Positions 37,363 through 46,665 of a stretch of 64,000 nt of DNA are shown in pieces (the first letter of the stretch is position 1; every line of letters begins with the position of its first letter). The translations under genes and the position numbers were made by a program. Origin of the DNA: Flavobacteriaceae bacterium PS02334 (GTDB taxonomy: Bacteria > Bacteroidota > Bacteroidia > Flavobacteriales > Flavobacteriaceae); the NCBI GenBank assembly GCA_029959295.1, contig JASCOH010000012.1, positions 21,553-85,552 on the forward strand. Reading direction: 5' to 3'. The notes beneath the pieces are model-generated. The model had not been told where the DNA came from and did no database searches. It was given only the letters and a program-made list of their open reading frames with translations.

Positions 37363-37956
37363 TTATCTTCCCCAAATTCCACTTTCAATAATCATCGGAA
37401 TCACAACTCCGGCAACAAAAGCAGACATCACCAAAGTCCAGTCGCGTTTTGAAAATCGAAAAACCGTTTGAACAATATAAGATAGAATCAAAACGATTAA
37501 AACTACAATTATTTGCGCAGCTTCAATTCCCAAAGCGAATTCTAATAATGGCAATAATTTATCAGAAGCGCTTCCGGGAAGTATAGTTTTAAAGTAATTA
37601 GAAAATCCCAATCCGTGGATAATTCCGAAGAAAAGCGTGACGAAAGAAACAAAACTTAGGCTTTCATTTTTGCTGTTTTTTCCAGCCGTAAAAAGATGAA
37701 AAAGTGCCGTCGACAAAATAGTTATTGGAATAAAGAATTCAACCAAATCAACTCTAAATCTAACAATTTCATAAACAGAAAGCAAAAGTGCCAAAGTATG
37801 TCCGGCAGTAAAGAGTGTAACTAAAACCAAGACTTTTTTCCAATCTCTAAAAGCATACGGAACAATTAATGCAATGAGAAAAAGCACGTGGTCATAGGCA
37901 TTAATATCCAAAACGTGGTGCAAACCGGTGTTGAAATAAATCCAGAATTCTGACAT
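37363..37956 (-). CDS. HupE/UreJ-family membrane protein
   Basis: A 197-residue membrane protein, start at 37956 (MSEFWIYFNTGLHHVLDI). The family signature is at the N-terminus (FNTGLHHVLDINAYDHVLFL, with the HHxLD and DHxLFL metal-like motifs), and about six hydrophobic helices follow (for example FHLFTAGKN then IHGLGFSNYFKTI with conserved HGLGF). Homologues are putative nickel transporters tied to hydrogenase or urease, or heme-linked proteins; no such enzyme is in the window, so the substrate is open. The longer open frame to 38031 has no signal or homology and is rejected. Confidence 0.85.
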   Translation of the reverse strand: MSEFWIYFNTGLHHVLDINAYDHVLFLIALIVPYAFRDWKKVLVLVTLFTAGHTLALLLSVYEIVRFRVDLVEFFIPITILSTALFHLFTAGKNSKNESLSFVSFVTLFFGIIHGLGFSNYFKTILPGSASDKLLPLLEFALGIEAAQIIVVLIVLILSYIVQTVFRFSKRDWTLVMSAFVAGVVIPMIIESGIWGR

Positions 37957-38058
37957 ATTTGATGATTTTGAGGAAGCCAAACTTACAATTATTTTTGCAA
38001 TGTGTTTATTTATGTTAAGAAAACCTTTCAAATAGTATCGTTAAAATAGAAATAGATT

Positions 38059-38066
38059 TATATTTG
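38059..38066 (+). promoter_or_regulatory. -7 promoter element of the TerB-like gene
   Basis: TATATTTG lies 16 bp before the ATG at 38083, matching TAnnTTTG. The leader would be about 13 nt. Confidence 0.5.
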
Positions 38067-38082
38067 CAGAAAATATATAATT

Positions 38083-38514
38083 ATGTCAATTTCAGATTTA
38101 TTTGATAGCGGATTTAAAAATAGAAATAAAGGACATTTCTCTTCAATCGTGAGAGTTGCGATGGAAAACGGTCATTTGAGCGAAGAAGAAAGACATTTCT
38201 TAGATAAATTAGCGCACCAGTTGGAAATTTCTCCAGAAGAATATGCAGAGATTCTTGCAAACCCAATGAAATATCCAATCAATCCTCCTTATTTGCACAC
38301 GCAAAGGTTGGAGCGTTTGTATGATTTGTCAAGAATGGTTTATGCAGACCACGTTCTAGGGCCAAGACAAAAAGAAATTTTGACGCGTTTTGCTTTAGCT
38401 TTAGGATTTACGCCAGGAAACGTTCATTATATTACTGATAAAGCGTTGTCTTTATTGGTTTTGGGAGTAGATTTAGATACTTTCCTTTTCGAAATGCAAC
38501 ACATGAATAAATAA
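38083..38514 (+). CDS. TerB-like protein
   Basis: A 143-residue all-helical acidic protein. The VAMENGHLSEEERHFLDKLA segment, with an EF-hand-like acidic stretch, and the overall pattern match the TerB/tellurite-resistance helical domain that binds divalent metal. Cytoplasmic. Not next to other ter genes; the name does not prove tellurite resistance. Ends at a strong bidirectional terminator shared with fbp. Confidence 0.78.
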   Translation: MSISDLFDSGFKNRNKGHFSSIVRVAMENGHLSEEERHFLDKLAHQLEISPEEYAEILANPMKYPINPPYLHTQRLERLYDLSRMVYADHVLGPRQKEILTRFALALGFTPGNVHYITDKALSLLVLGVDLDTFLFEMQHMNK

Positions 38515-38536
38515 TTTTTATTCTCTTTATAAAAAC

Positions 38537-38566
38537 AAAAAAGCTCCGAATTTCGGAGCTTTTTTT
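38537..38566. terminator. Bidirectional terminator between TerB-like and fbp genes
   Basis: Inverted repeat AAAAGCTCCGAA / TTCGGAGCTTTT flanked by A and T tracts, between the two converging stop codons. Confidence 0.92.
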
Positions 38567-38573
38567 ATAATTA

Positions 38574-39584
38574 TTAGTTGTTGGCTTTTTCCATAAATTC
38601 CTCCGCTTTTTCCACCATATTATAACTTCCGCAGAAAAAAGGAACGCGCTGGTGCAATTCTGTCGGCTGGATTTCCATGATTCTTCCAAAACCGTCAGAA
38701 GCTTTTCCGCCCGCTTGTTCTGCCAAAAAAGCCATCGGATTGCATTCATATAAGAGACGCAGTTTGCCGCTTGGCGCTTTTGAACTTGTCGGATAAATAT
38801 AGATTCCTCCTTTGATCATATTTCTGTGGATATCTGAAACCAAGCTTCCGATATAGCGCGAAGTATAAGGTCGGTCGTTTTCCTCAAGCTGGCAATATTT
38901 GATGTAATCTTTTACGCCTTGCGGAAAGTGGACATAATTTCCTTCGTTTATAGAATAAATAGTTCCGTCTTTTGGGAATTGCATGTTTGGGTGCGAAAGA
39001 TAAAAAGTTCCGATTGCAGGATTTAAAGTAAATCCGTTTACGCCACGGCCAGTTGTGTAAACCAGCATTGTTGAGGTTCCGTAAATTACATAGCCTGCAG
39101 CAACCTGATTGATGCCAGGCTGTAGAAAATCTGCTGAAGTTACCGGAGTTCCGATCGGCGTTACCCTTCTGAAAACAGAAAAAATTGTCCCGACAGAAAC
39201 ATTTACGTCAATATTCGAAGAGCCGTCAAGCGGATCCATCAAAACTACATATTTGTTATTATGGCACTCGTCTTTTCCTTTAATTACGATGAAATCATCA
39301 TTTTCTTCAGACGCTATGCCGCACACAATTTCACGATTAATCAACGTCTGGATAAAAGTCTCATTGGCAAAAACATCCAGCTTTTGCTGATCTTCGCCTT
39401 GAATATTCTGGCCTCCAACAGCGCCGACGATATCGACCAATCCGGCTTTGTTTACTTTATAATTTACGACTTTGGCTGCCAATCGAATGGAGTTGATAAG
39501 CCTTGATAATTCCCCAGAAGAATACTGAAAGTCTTCCTGCTTTTCGATAATGAACTCGCCTAATGTTTTGTTTCTTTCTTCCAT
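38574..39584 (-). CDS. fbp: Class 1 fructose-1,6-bisphosphatase
   Basis: A 336-residue gluconeogenic enzyme that hydrolyses fructose-1,6-bisphosphate. Metal-binding and catalytic signatures are CGIASEEND (GxxxSEE), [20 protein letters not shown] (DPLDGSSN), and [20 protein letters not shown] (substrate loop, RYxGSxxxDxHR). The C-terminal [14 protein letters not shown] matches as well. Size is typical of class 1. Confidence 0.97.
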   Translation of the reverse strand: MEERNKTLGEFIIEKQEDFQYSSGELSRLINSIRLAAKVVNYKVNKAGLVDIVGAVGGQNIQGEDQQKLDVFANETFIQTLINREIVCGIASEENDDFIVIKGKDECHNNKYVVLMDPLDGSSNIDVNVSVGTIFSVFRRVTPIGTPVTSADFLQPGINQVAAGYVIYGTSTMLVYTTGRGVNGFTLNPAIGTFYLSHPNMQFPKDGTIYSINEGNYVHFPQGVKDYIKYCQLEENDRPYTSRYIGSLVSDIHRNMIKGGIYIYPTSSKAPSGKLRLLYECNPMAFLAEQAGGKASDGFGRIMEIQPTELHQRVPFFCGSYNMVEKAEEFMEKANN

Positions 39585-39694
39585 TTACTATAACGTTGTA
39601 GTGTATGCAAATATCGTTTTTAAATTTAATTATTTCGAAATAAAATTTTATATCATTTTCAAATAAATGTTAATAATTTAATCTAAAGTTATTT

Positions 39695-39702
39695 TATCTT
39701 TG
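39695..39702 (+). promoter_or_regulatory. -7 promoter element of the M48 peptidase gene
   Basis: TATCTTTG lies 22 bp before the ATG at 39725. No clear -33 TTG is seen at the standard distance. Confidence 0.5.
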
Positions 39703-39724
39703 TTTTAAATTTAAAACCATACAA

Positions 39725-40570
39725 ATGAAGAAAAATTCGATGTTATTAGGCTTGTTAGTTACATTTTTTGGCGTAACTACTGCAAATTCGCAAATCTTGG
39801 GAGATAAAGCGATCGGTGCTGTACAAAAAGGAGTGAAAGGATTTACGTTTAGCGATGCAGAAGCTGCTGCATTGTCAAAAGAAGCAGTTGCCCAAATGGA
39901 TAAAGATAATCCTGTGGCTGGGGCAAAAGACCCATATACTTTAAGATTGAATCGTATTTTTGGGAAACATAAAAACGAAAACGGTTTAGTTTTAAATTAT
40001 AAAGTTTATGCCGTAAAAGATGTCAATGCTTTTGCAACTGCTGACGGAAGCGTTAGAGTTTTTCAAGGATTAATGGATGTAATGGACGACAATCAGTTGC
40101 TTGCCGTAATTGGTCATGAAATTGGCCACGTTGCCAATCACGATTCAAGAGACGCGGTAAAAGCGGCTTATAAAAAGGAAGCCTTGATTGATGCCGCAGC
40201 GTCACAATCTGGAAAAGTGGCAACATTTTCTGAAAGCCAATTGGGTAAAATCGGAAATGCGATGATTGACAGCAAACACAGCAGAAAGCAAGAAACAGAA
40301 GCCGATGATTTCTCTTATGATTTCATGAAGAGAAATAAATATGACGTAAATGCCGTGGAATCTGCTTTCAATATTTTAGCGAAAATGAGCGAAGGAACGG
40401 AAGCTTCGTTTTTAGACAAGATGATGAGTTCGCATCCAGATTCAAAAGATAGAGCTGAGAAGGCGAAAAAAAGAGCTGAAAAAGACGGATTGTACAAAGC
40501 GTATGTTCAAAAACCGATTGTAAATAAGGCAGTCAAAACGACTAAAAAAACTACGAAGAAGAAAAAATAG
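39725..40570 (+). CDS. M48-family metallopeptidase, exported
   Basis: A 281-residue zincin with signal peptide (to ~residue 22, TANSQ). The zinc motif is HEIGH at residues 131-135 (AVIGHEIGHVANHDS); the third ligand Glu follows in RKQETEADDFSYDFM. The tail is very Lys/Thr rich (TKKTTKKKK). Related to periplasmic Zn-dependent quality-control proteases (BepA/YggG-like), but TPRs are absent. Followed after 6 bp by a GNAT gene. Confidence 0.88.
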   Translation: MKKNSMLLGLLVTFFGVTTANSQILGDKAIGAVQKGVKGFTFSDAEAAALSKEAVAQMDKDNPVAGAKDPYTLRLNRIFGKHKNENGLVLNYKVYAVKDVNAFATADGSVRVFQGLMDVMDDNQLLAVIGHEIGHVANHDSRDAVKAAYKKEALIDAAASQSGKVATFSESQLGKIGNAMIDSKHSRKQETEADDFSYDFMKRNKYDVNAVESAFNILAKMSEGTEASFLDKMMSSHPDSKDRAEKAKKRAEKDGLYKAYVQKPIVNKAVKTTKKTTKKKK

Positions 40571-40576
40571 TCCTAG

Positions 40577-41050
40577 ATGATTATCCGAAAAGGAACTAAA
40601 AATGATATGCCAGCTATTTTAAATTTAATAAAAGAGCTGGCTATTTTTGAGAATGAACCTCACGCTGTGGTCGTTTCTGCAGAAGATTTGGTTCGAGATG
40701 GCTTTGGAGAAAATCCGCTGTTCACTACATTTGTGGCTGAAGCTGACAATGAAATCATCGGAATGGCATTGTTTTATTTCCGATTTTCAACTTGGAAAGG
40801 CAAAACGATTCATCTGGAAGATTTGATCGTAACGGAAAGCAAGCGCGGAACCGGAGCCGGTTTTAAATTATATACCGAAGTAATTAAGGAAGGCAAAAGA
40901 GAAAACGTTCGCCGAATTGAGTGGAATGTTTTAGACTGGAATACGCCTGCAATTGATTTCTATAAAAAATCGGGCGCAAAAATTATTGAAGATTGGCGTG
41001 TCGTTCACATGGACGAAGAAGGAATTGATAATTTTTTAAAAATAACATAA
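40577..41050 (+). CDS. GNAT-family N-acetyltransferase (SSAT-like)
   Basis: A 157-residue acetyl-CoA transferase. HLEDLIVTESKRGTGAGFKL contains the acetyl-CoA pyrophosphate loop (RGTGAG), and the overall sequence is close to the diamine/spermidine acetyltransferase-like subgroup (FYKKSGAKIIEDWRV). Substrate not certain: thialysine, polyamine or another amine. In tandem with the M48 peptidase gene (6-bp gap) and 57 bp before aspartate kinase. Confidence 0.85.
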   Translation: MIIRKGTKNDMPAILNLIKELAIFENEPHAVVVSAEDLVRDGFGENPLFTTFVAEADNEIIGMALFYFRFSTWKGKTIHLEDLIVTESKRGTGAGFKLYTEVIKEGKRENVRRIEWNVLDWNTPAIDFYKKSGAKIIEDWRVVHMDEEGIDNFLKIT

Positions 41051-41107
41051 GTTTCAAATTTTGAAGAAACTAAATCCCCATAGGACTAAAATCTGAATCT
41101 AAGAATA

Positions 41108-42367
41108 ATGAGAATATTTAAATTTGGTGGCGCTTCTGTGAAAGACGCTGATGGTATTAAAAACGTTTATAATGTTTTGCAACAAGTTGGTTATGAGGAT
41201 GTTTTGCTGGTGGTTTCGGCTATGGGAAAAACAACAAATGCTTTGGAAGCTGTCATAAAGAACTATTTTGAGAAATCTCCAGAACTTCAATCTTCTGTTC
41301 AAGATGTCAAAAAATACCACAACCAGATTTTATTAGATTTATTTGAAGACGATAAAAATGCAGTTTTCAGCGCAATAAATTCGTTGTTTTCTGATTTGGA
41401 AAGCTTTCTTAAAAACAATAAATCTCCCAATTATAATTTTGTTTATGACCAGATTGTAAGCTTTGGAGAAATTATTTCTACGACAATTATCAGCCATTAT
41501 TTCAATTATAGAGATTTGAAAAACCAATGGCTCGATGTCAGAAATTTTATAAAAACAGATACCACTTATCGTGATGCAATCGTTGATTGGGATCAAACTC
41601 AAAAGCTGATTTCAAAAAACGTAAAGAAAAAAGTCTTGAATATTACCCAAGGATTTTTGGGTTCTGACGAAAATAATTTCACTACGACTTTAGGAAGAGA
41701 AGGTTCAGATTACACCGCTGCAATTTTTGCGTATTGTTTAAATGCAGAAAGCGTGACGATTTGGAAAGATGTTCCAGGTGTCATGAATGCTGACCCGAGG
41801 TATTTTGAAAATGCGACTTTGCTGAACCAGATTTCTTACAGAGAAGCAATAGAGTTAGCATTTTACGGAGCTACAGTTATCCACCCAAAAACGTTGCAGC
41901 CTTTGCAGAGAAAGGAAATTCCACTGTTTGTAAAATCATTTTTGAATCCGTCTTTACCGGGAACAAGCGTGAGCAAAGGAGCTGATTTAGAACCACATCT
42001 GCCTTGTTTTATTGTAAAAAGAGACCAATTGCTGATTTCGCTTTCATCAATTGATTTTTCTTTTATCATGGAAGAAAACATCAGCGAAATCTTCGGACTT
42101 TTCCACCAATATAAGATGAAAGTGAGCTTGATCCAAAATTCTGCTATCAGTTTCTCTGTTTGTATTGAAGATAAATTCGGCAATTTTAATGAGCTGAAAA
42201 ATATCCTTTCAAAAAAATTCAAAGTTTCTTATAATGAGAATGTTTCGCTTTACACGATTCGCCATTTCAATAAAGACGCTTCAAAATTGGTCGAAAATGG
42301 TAAAGAAGTTTTGCTGAAGCAAGTCAGTAGAGAAACAATGCAGATTGTGACTAAGGATGTGAATTAA
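41108..42367 (+). CDS. Aspartate kinase, monofunctional
   Basis: A 419-residue enzyme phosphorylating aspartate, first step to lysine, methionine, threonine and diaminopimelate. The N-terminus is RIFKFGGASVKDADGI, the middle has TTLGREGSDYTAAI and ATVIHPKTLQPLQRKEIPLF, and the C-terminal ~110 residues (FIVKRDQLLISLSSIDFSFI) form an ACT-type regulatory half. A bit short of two full ACT domains. Not fused to homoserine dehydrogenase. Confidence 0.93.
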   Translation: MRIFKFGGASVKDADGIKNVYNVLQQVGYEDVLLVVSAMGKTTNALEAVIKNYFEKSPELQSSVQDVKKYHNQILLDLFEDDKNAVFSAINSLFSDLESFLKNNKSPNYNFVYDQIVSFGEIISTTIISHYFNYRDLKNQWLDVRNFIKTDTTYRDAIVDWDQTQKLISKNVKKKVLNITQGFLGSDENNFTTTLGREGSDYTAAIFAYCLNAESVTIWKDVPGVMNADPRYFENATLLNQISYREAIELAFYGATVIHPKTLQPLQRKEIPLFVKSFLNPSLPGTSVSKGADLEPHLPCFIVKRDQLLISLSSIDFSFIMEENISEIFGLFHQYKMKVSLIQNSAISFSVCIEDKFGNFNELKNILSKKFKVSYNENVSLYTIRHFNKDASKLVENGKEVLLKQVSRETMQIVTKDVN

Positions 42368-42387
42368 GAAAAAATAGAGTCCAAAAT

Positions 42388-42423
42388 AAAAACGCGATTG
42401 ATTGATTTCAGTTGCGTTTTTTT
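42388..42423 (+). terminator. Terminator of the aspartate kinase gene
   Basis: AAAAACGC and GCGTTTTT arms around an imperfectly paired 18-nt interior, followed by more T, 21 bp after the stop codon. Confidence 0.75.
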
Positions 42424-42451
42424 CTTTCCCAAATTTTAATTTTATAAATAC

Positions 42452-42459
42452 TACTTTTG
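42452..42459 (+). promoter_or_regulatory. -7 promoter element of the large outer-membrane gene
   Basis: TACTTTTG lies 22 bp before the ATG at 42482. Confidence 0.5.
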
Positions 42460-42481
42460 ACCTTTCGGAGTTATAGTATTT

Positions 42482-45400
42482 ATGTTTAAAAAAATGCTCT
42501 TTTTGTTTGTAATCACCTTTGTTTCTGGCGTTTCGGCGCAGGAGATCAAATCGCTGTACAAAAACAAAAAGATTGCCGTTCAAAGAGACACGATTCAAAT
42601 TGACAGCGTCAGCATAAACAAGTCGTTTTTTAAGCTTCAAGACAAGCTTGAAAATGATATCGACACAACATTTTATAAGGTAGATTTTCAGAAAAGCATC
42701 TTGGTTTTTAAGAATAATTTTAGCTCAGAAGATTCTTTGACGCTTCGTTATTTTTCTTATCCTGAATATCTTACGAAAAAATATAGCATTTATGACGACA
42801 GCAGGGTTGTCAGCAATGAAGCTGGAAAAGGGAATTTGTACCAAGTTTTAACAGATCCGATAAAAACATTCAAGCCATTTGACGGACTGAATACTTCAGG
42901 AAGCATTACAAGAGGAATTACCGTAGGAAATAACCAAAATTCTGTAGTAAATTCTAATTTAGATTTGCAGATTACCGGAAAAATTTCAGATAAAGTAAGC
43001 CTTCGAGCTTCGATTCAAGACAGCAATATTCCGCTTCAGGAAGGCGGTTATTCGCAGAAATTAGATGAATTCGACCAAATTTTCATAGAACTTTTTAGCG
43101 AAAAATGGAGCATCCGCGCAGGCGATTTATTTCTGGAAAACAGGAAATCCAGATTTTTAAATTTCAATAAAAAAGTTCAAGGTTTATCCACAAATTTCAC
43201 TTTTGGAACTGAAGAAAATAAAACTAATGTTTTTGCGTCGGCGGCTTTGGTTCGAGGCCAATATGCAAAAAGCACTTTTGTCGGGCAGGAAGGAAACCAA
43301 GGTCCGTATAAATTAAAAGGCCCGAATAACGAATTGTATATTCTGGTGATTTCAGGTTCTGAGCGCGTTTTTGTCAACGGAATTCTTTTGACAAGAGGTG
43401 AAAACAATGATTATACGATTGATTACAATGCTGGTGAAATCATTTTTACGTCGCTTTTTCCAATAACTTCAGAAATGCGTATCAATGTGGAATACCAATA
43501 TTCGGATAGAAATTATACAAGATTTGTAACCTATGTTGGAGCAACGCACGAGCAAAAAACATGGAGCATTGGCGGTTACCTATATTCTGAAAATGACGTT
43601 AAAAACCAGCCTTTACAGCAAAATCTTTCTTCTGAACAAGCCCTGATTTTAAAAGATGCGGGCGATAATCCAGCTTTGATGACGTCGCCTTCTGCGTATG
43701 CAGACAGCTATTCTGAGAATAAAATCTTATATAAAAAAGTAATCACTGACGGTGTTGAAACTTTTGTGGTTTCTAATAATCAGGAAGATGAGCTTTTCAA
43801 CGTTCGGTTTTCTTTGGTCGGAAATAATCAAGGAAATTACATATTGAAAAATAGCGTGGCGGTTGGGAGAGTTTATGAATATAAAGCGCCGTTAAACGGA
43901 ATTCCACAGGGAAATTACGAACCGATAATCAAATTGGTCGCGCCGACTAAAATTCAGATTGCGACCGTTTTAGGAAAGTACAAGCCAAGCGAAAAGACTT
44001 TGGTAGATTTTGAATTCGGGGTCAGCAATAACGATTTGAATTTATTTTCTTCTATAGATGATAATGATAATCAGGGTGTTGCTGGAAAAATCTATGCAAA
44101 GCAAAGATTGCTTTCTAAAAAATGGGAAATTGACGCTTTCGCAGATTTTCAATTCGTGCAGAAACAATTTAAGACGATCGAGCGTTTATTTACGATAGAA
44201 TTTGACCGCGACTGGAATTTGACAAATCCAGCAGGAAACCAGAGTTTGCTGATTTCTGGCGTAAGTTTCAATCTTCCGACAAAAGGTTCTGTAAAATATC
44301 AATTGGAAAAACTCGATTTTTCAGAAAGTTTTTCTGGAATAAGACACGTCGTTGATGGATTGTTCCGATTTAAAAATTTGATGGTTCAAAATTCAGGAAG
44401 CATTCTGAAAAGCGACAGCGATTATTCAGAATCGACATTTATCAGAAACCAAACGCAGGCAAGATATCACTTCAATAAAAACTGGGTCGGCGGTTCATTT
44501 CGCTTGGAAGACAACGAAGAAAAAATTAAGGAAACCAATCAATTTTCAGCTTTAAGCCAGAAATTTCATGAATTCGGAGTTTTTGCAGGGCGAGGAGACA
44601 GCACAAAAGTGTATGTAGAATTTGGCTATTTGCAACGCTCGAATGATAGTTTGGTCAACGGATTTATACAGAAAGTAAACACTTCGAATTCTTATTATTT
44701 GAAATCCAGACTATTGAAAACTGACAAAAGCGATTTGTCTTTGTTTGTAAATTATAGAGATTTGAAATATGAAGATCCAAGCTTGAAAAATGAGCCTTCG
44801 CTGAATTCGAGATTGCTTTATAATGATCGTTATTTCGGACAATTGATTCAAGTGACGACATCTTATGAAACTACATCTGGAACAATTCCACAGCAAGAAT
44901 TTACCTATTTGAAAGTAGAAGCAGGCCAGGGAGTTTATACTTGGATTGATTACAATAACAACGGAATTCAGGAATTAGAGGAATTTGAAGTGGCCCAGTT
45001 TTCAGATCAAGCGATGTATGTTCGAATATTTCTTCCGAATCAAATTTTCAGAAAAACACACCAGAATAAATTTTCACAGTCGGTAATTTTGAATGCAAAT
45101 CAATGGCAAAATGAAAAAGGTTTCAAGAAATTCTTGTCTTATTTTTACAACCAGACTTCCTTTTTGATGGACCGAAAAATTCTTCGTGGAAATGCCAATT
45201 TTGACCTGAATCCGTTTTCTTCAAGCGAAGAAGATTTATTGGGATTAAATTCGAGCATTCGAAATAGCCTTTTCTACAATCGTGGAAAACAAGATCATTC
45301 GGTGACTTACACTTATTTGAAAAATCGGGCTAAAAACTTACTTTCGGTTGGTTCCCAAGAAAGCAATAATCAGTCGCACCAAATTCAGTATGCACATTTG

Positions 45401-45889
45401 GTTCAAAAAAGCTGGCTTTTTGGATTTGCAGGAAAAACTATGGAATCTGAAACACTTTCTGAAAATTATTCGGCTAAAAATTTCCTTTTGAAAGGCTATC
45501 AGCTGGCGCCAAAAGTGTCTTATTTGTTTTCGAGAAATGCAAGCTGGGATTTATTTTATGAATTTCAAGATAAAAAAAATCAAATCAATGATGAAGAAAC
45601 CCTGCAACAGCATCGTTTAGGAACTTCATTTACGTATAATTCAGAGAAAAAATTCACGATGAACGGCGAATTTTCATTATATCAAAATGATTTTACGGGC
45701 GATTCGCTTTCGCCAGTCGCTTATCAAATGCTGGAAGGTTTGCAGGCGGGACAAAACTTGACTTGGCGTTTATTAGTACAAAAAAACTTGACGCAATATT
45801 TAGATATCAATGTCAATTATGAAGGAAGAAAAAGCGAGGAAAGCAAAACAATTCATACGGGAAGCGTTCAACTAAGAGCCTATTTTTAA
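42482..45889 (+). CDS. Very large predicted outer-membrane protein, unknown function
   Basis: An 1135-residue exported protein (signal to ~residue 19, VSAQ). N-terminal ~100 residues are a polar domain; SGSITRGITVGNNQNSVVNS begins a long run of amphipathic strands through the rest, ending with VQLRAYF, so a large beta-barrel or beta-solenoid is likely. A Ca-binding-type loop DYNNNGIQELEE is at 823-834. The pattern DYTIDYNAGEIIFTSLFPIT (about residue 320) resembles segments in very large flavobacterial surface translocon-like proteins, but I cannot name the family. Followed by a lipoprotein gene on the same strand. Confidence 0.8.
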   Translation: MFKKMLFLFVITFVSGVSAQEIKSLYKNKKIAVQRDTIQIDSVSINKSFFKLQDKLENDIDTTFYKVDFQKSILVFKNNFSSEDSLTLRYFSYPEYLTKKYSIYDDSRVVSNEAGKGNLYQVLTDPIKTFKPFDGLNTSGSITRGITVGNNQNSVVNSNLDLQITGKISDKVSLRASIQDSNIPLQEGGYSQKLDEFDQIFIELFSEKWSIRAGDLFLENRKSRFLNFNKKVQGLSTNFTFGTEENKTNVFASAALVRGQYAKSTFVGQEGNQGPYKLKGPNNELYILVISGSERVFVNGILLTRGENNDYTIDYNAGEIIFTSLFPITSEMRINVEYQYSDRNYTRFVTYVGATHEQKTWSIGGYLYSENDVKNQPLQQNLSSEQALILKDAGDNPALMTSPSAYADSYSENKILYKKVITDGVETFVVSNNQEDELFNVRFSLVGNNQGNYILKNSVAVGRVYEYKAPLNGIPQGNYEPIIKLVAPTKIQIATVLGKYKPSEKTLVDFEFGVSNNDLNLFSSIDDNDNQGVAGKIYAKQRLLSKKWEIDAFADFQFVQKQFKTIERLFTIEFDRDWNLTNPAGNQSLLISGVSFNLPTKGSVKYQLEKLDFSESFSGIRHVVDGLFRFKNLMVQNSGSILKSDSDYSESTFIRNQTQARYHFNKNWVGGSFRLEDNEEKIKETNQFSALSQKFHEFGVFAGRGDSTKVYVEFGYLQRSNDSLVNGFIQKVNTSNSYYLKSRLLKTDKSDLSLFVNYRDLKYEDPSLKNEPSLNSRLLYNDRYFGQLIQVTTSYETTSGTIPQQEFTYLKVEAGQGVYTWIDYNNNGIQELEEFEVAQFSDQAMYVRIFLPNQIFRKTHQNKFSQSVILNANQWQNEKGFKKFLSYFYNQTSFLMDRKILRGNANFDLNPFSSSEEDLLGLNSSIRNSLFYNRGKQDHSVTYTYLKNRAKNLLSVGSQESNNQSHQIQYAHLVQKSWLFGFAGKTMESETLSENYSAKNFLLKGYQLAPKVSYLFSRNASWDLFYEFQDKKNQINDEETLQQHRLGTSFTYNSEKKFTMNGEFSLYQNDFTGDSLSPVAYQMLEGLQAGQNLTWRLLVQKNLTQYLDINVNYEGRKSEESKTIHTGSVQLRAYF

Positions 45890-45912
45890 CATAGATACTT
45901 ATTTTAAAACAG

Positions 45913-45920
45913 TATATTTG
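45913..45920 (+). promoter_or_regulatory. -7 promoter element of the HRCD lipoprotein gene
   Basis: TATATTTG lies 25 bp before the ATG at 45946. Confidence 0.5.
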
Positions 45921-45945
45921 AAATCTTAATCTCAAAAAAACTACG

Positions 45946-46410
45946 ATGAATTCTAAAACAATACTAGGCCTTTTGCTATCAGGATCGCTTTTTATAGTGT
46001 CTTGTAAAAAAGAATTACAGCCACAAGAAAGTCCTGCCGCTGCAGAAGTTGCTCCAAACGCAGGTGCTGCGCCAGTTGATCCAAATGCAGTTCAAATGAA
46101 TGCACAGCCTGCTCAAACTGCACAAATGCCACAGCCGGTACAACAGCCCGCAACGGCAACGACGCCAGGCATGAATCCGCCACACGGACAGCCAAATCAC
46201 AGATGCGATATTGCTGTCGGTGCGCCATTAAATTCACCTCCAGGACAAGCACCTGCTGCTCAACCACAGCCGGTACAACCACAAGTGCAGCCACAGCCTG
46301 TTGCTCCTGCAAATACTGCGACAACCGCAACGGCTCCAGGAATGAATCCGCCACACGGACAGCCAGGACACAGATGCGATGTAGCTGTTGGTGCGCCTTT
46401 GCCACAATAA
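45946..46410 (+). CDS. Lipoprotein with duplicated NPPHGxPxHRCD motif
   Basis: A 154-residue lipoprotein (lipobox ~VSCKK at residue ~20) with a long Ala/Pro/Gln-rich disordered spacer. Two near-identical motifs, PGMNPPHGQPNHRCDIAVGA (from residue 74) and PGMNPPHGQPGHRCDVAVGA (from residue 131), each hold conserved His, Cys and Asp and look like a small conserved peptide or metal or thiol site. The second is at the extreme C-terminus. I recall the motif in other Bacteroidetes lipoproteins without function. Terminator 18 bp after the stop. Confidence 0.82.
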   Translation: MNSKTILGLLLSGSLFIVSCKKELQPQESPAAAEVAPNAGAAPVDPNAVQMNAQPAQTAQMPQPVQQPATATTPGMNPPHGQPNHRCDIAVGAPLNSPPGQAPAAQPQPVQPQVQPQPVAPANTATTATAPGMNPPHGQPGHRCDVAVGAPLPQ

Positions 46411-46427
46411 ATTTCAATTTTTGAATA

Positions 46428-46458
46428 AAAAAAGCCTTCATGATCTGAAGGCTTTTTT
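46428..46458 (+). terminator. Terminator of the HRCD lipoprotein gene
   Basis: AAGCCTTCA and TGAAGGCTT arms extended by A and T tracts, 5-nt loop, followed by six T. Confidence 0.9.
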
Positions 46459-46665
46459 GCGTTTGAATGTTTTGCCAGAAAAGATAAAAAGCGAAAATAA
46501 ATTTGAAATAAGGCTGGCGACCATCCAAGATCGCATCCAAAAAAAGATGAAATTTGATTTGTCATGGCAATTGATGCAAGCCAGCGTCAACGTAATGAAA
46601 AATGTCGTGATTAAATTCTTTAAAATGGTAAGTTTTCTTGAATTGCGAACCGCAAAGATTTTCAC

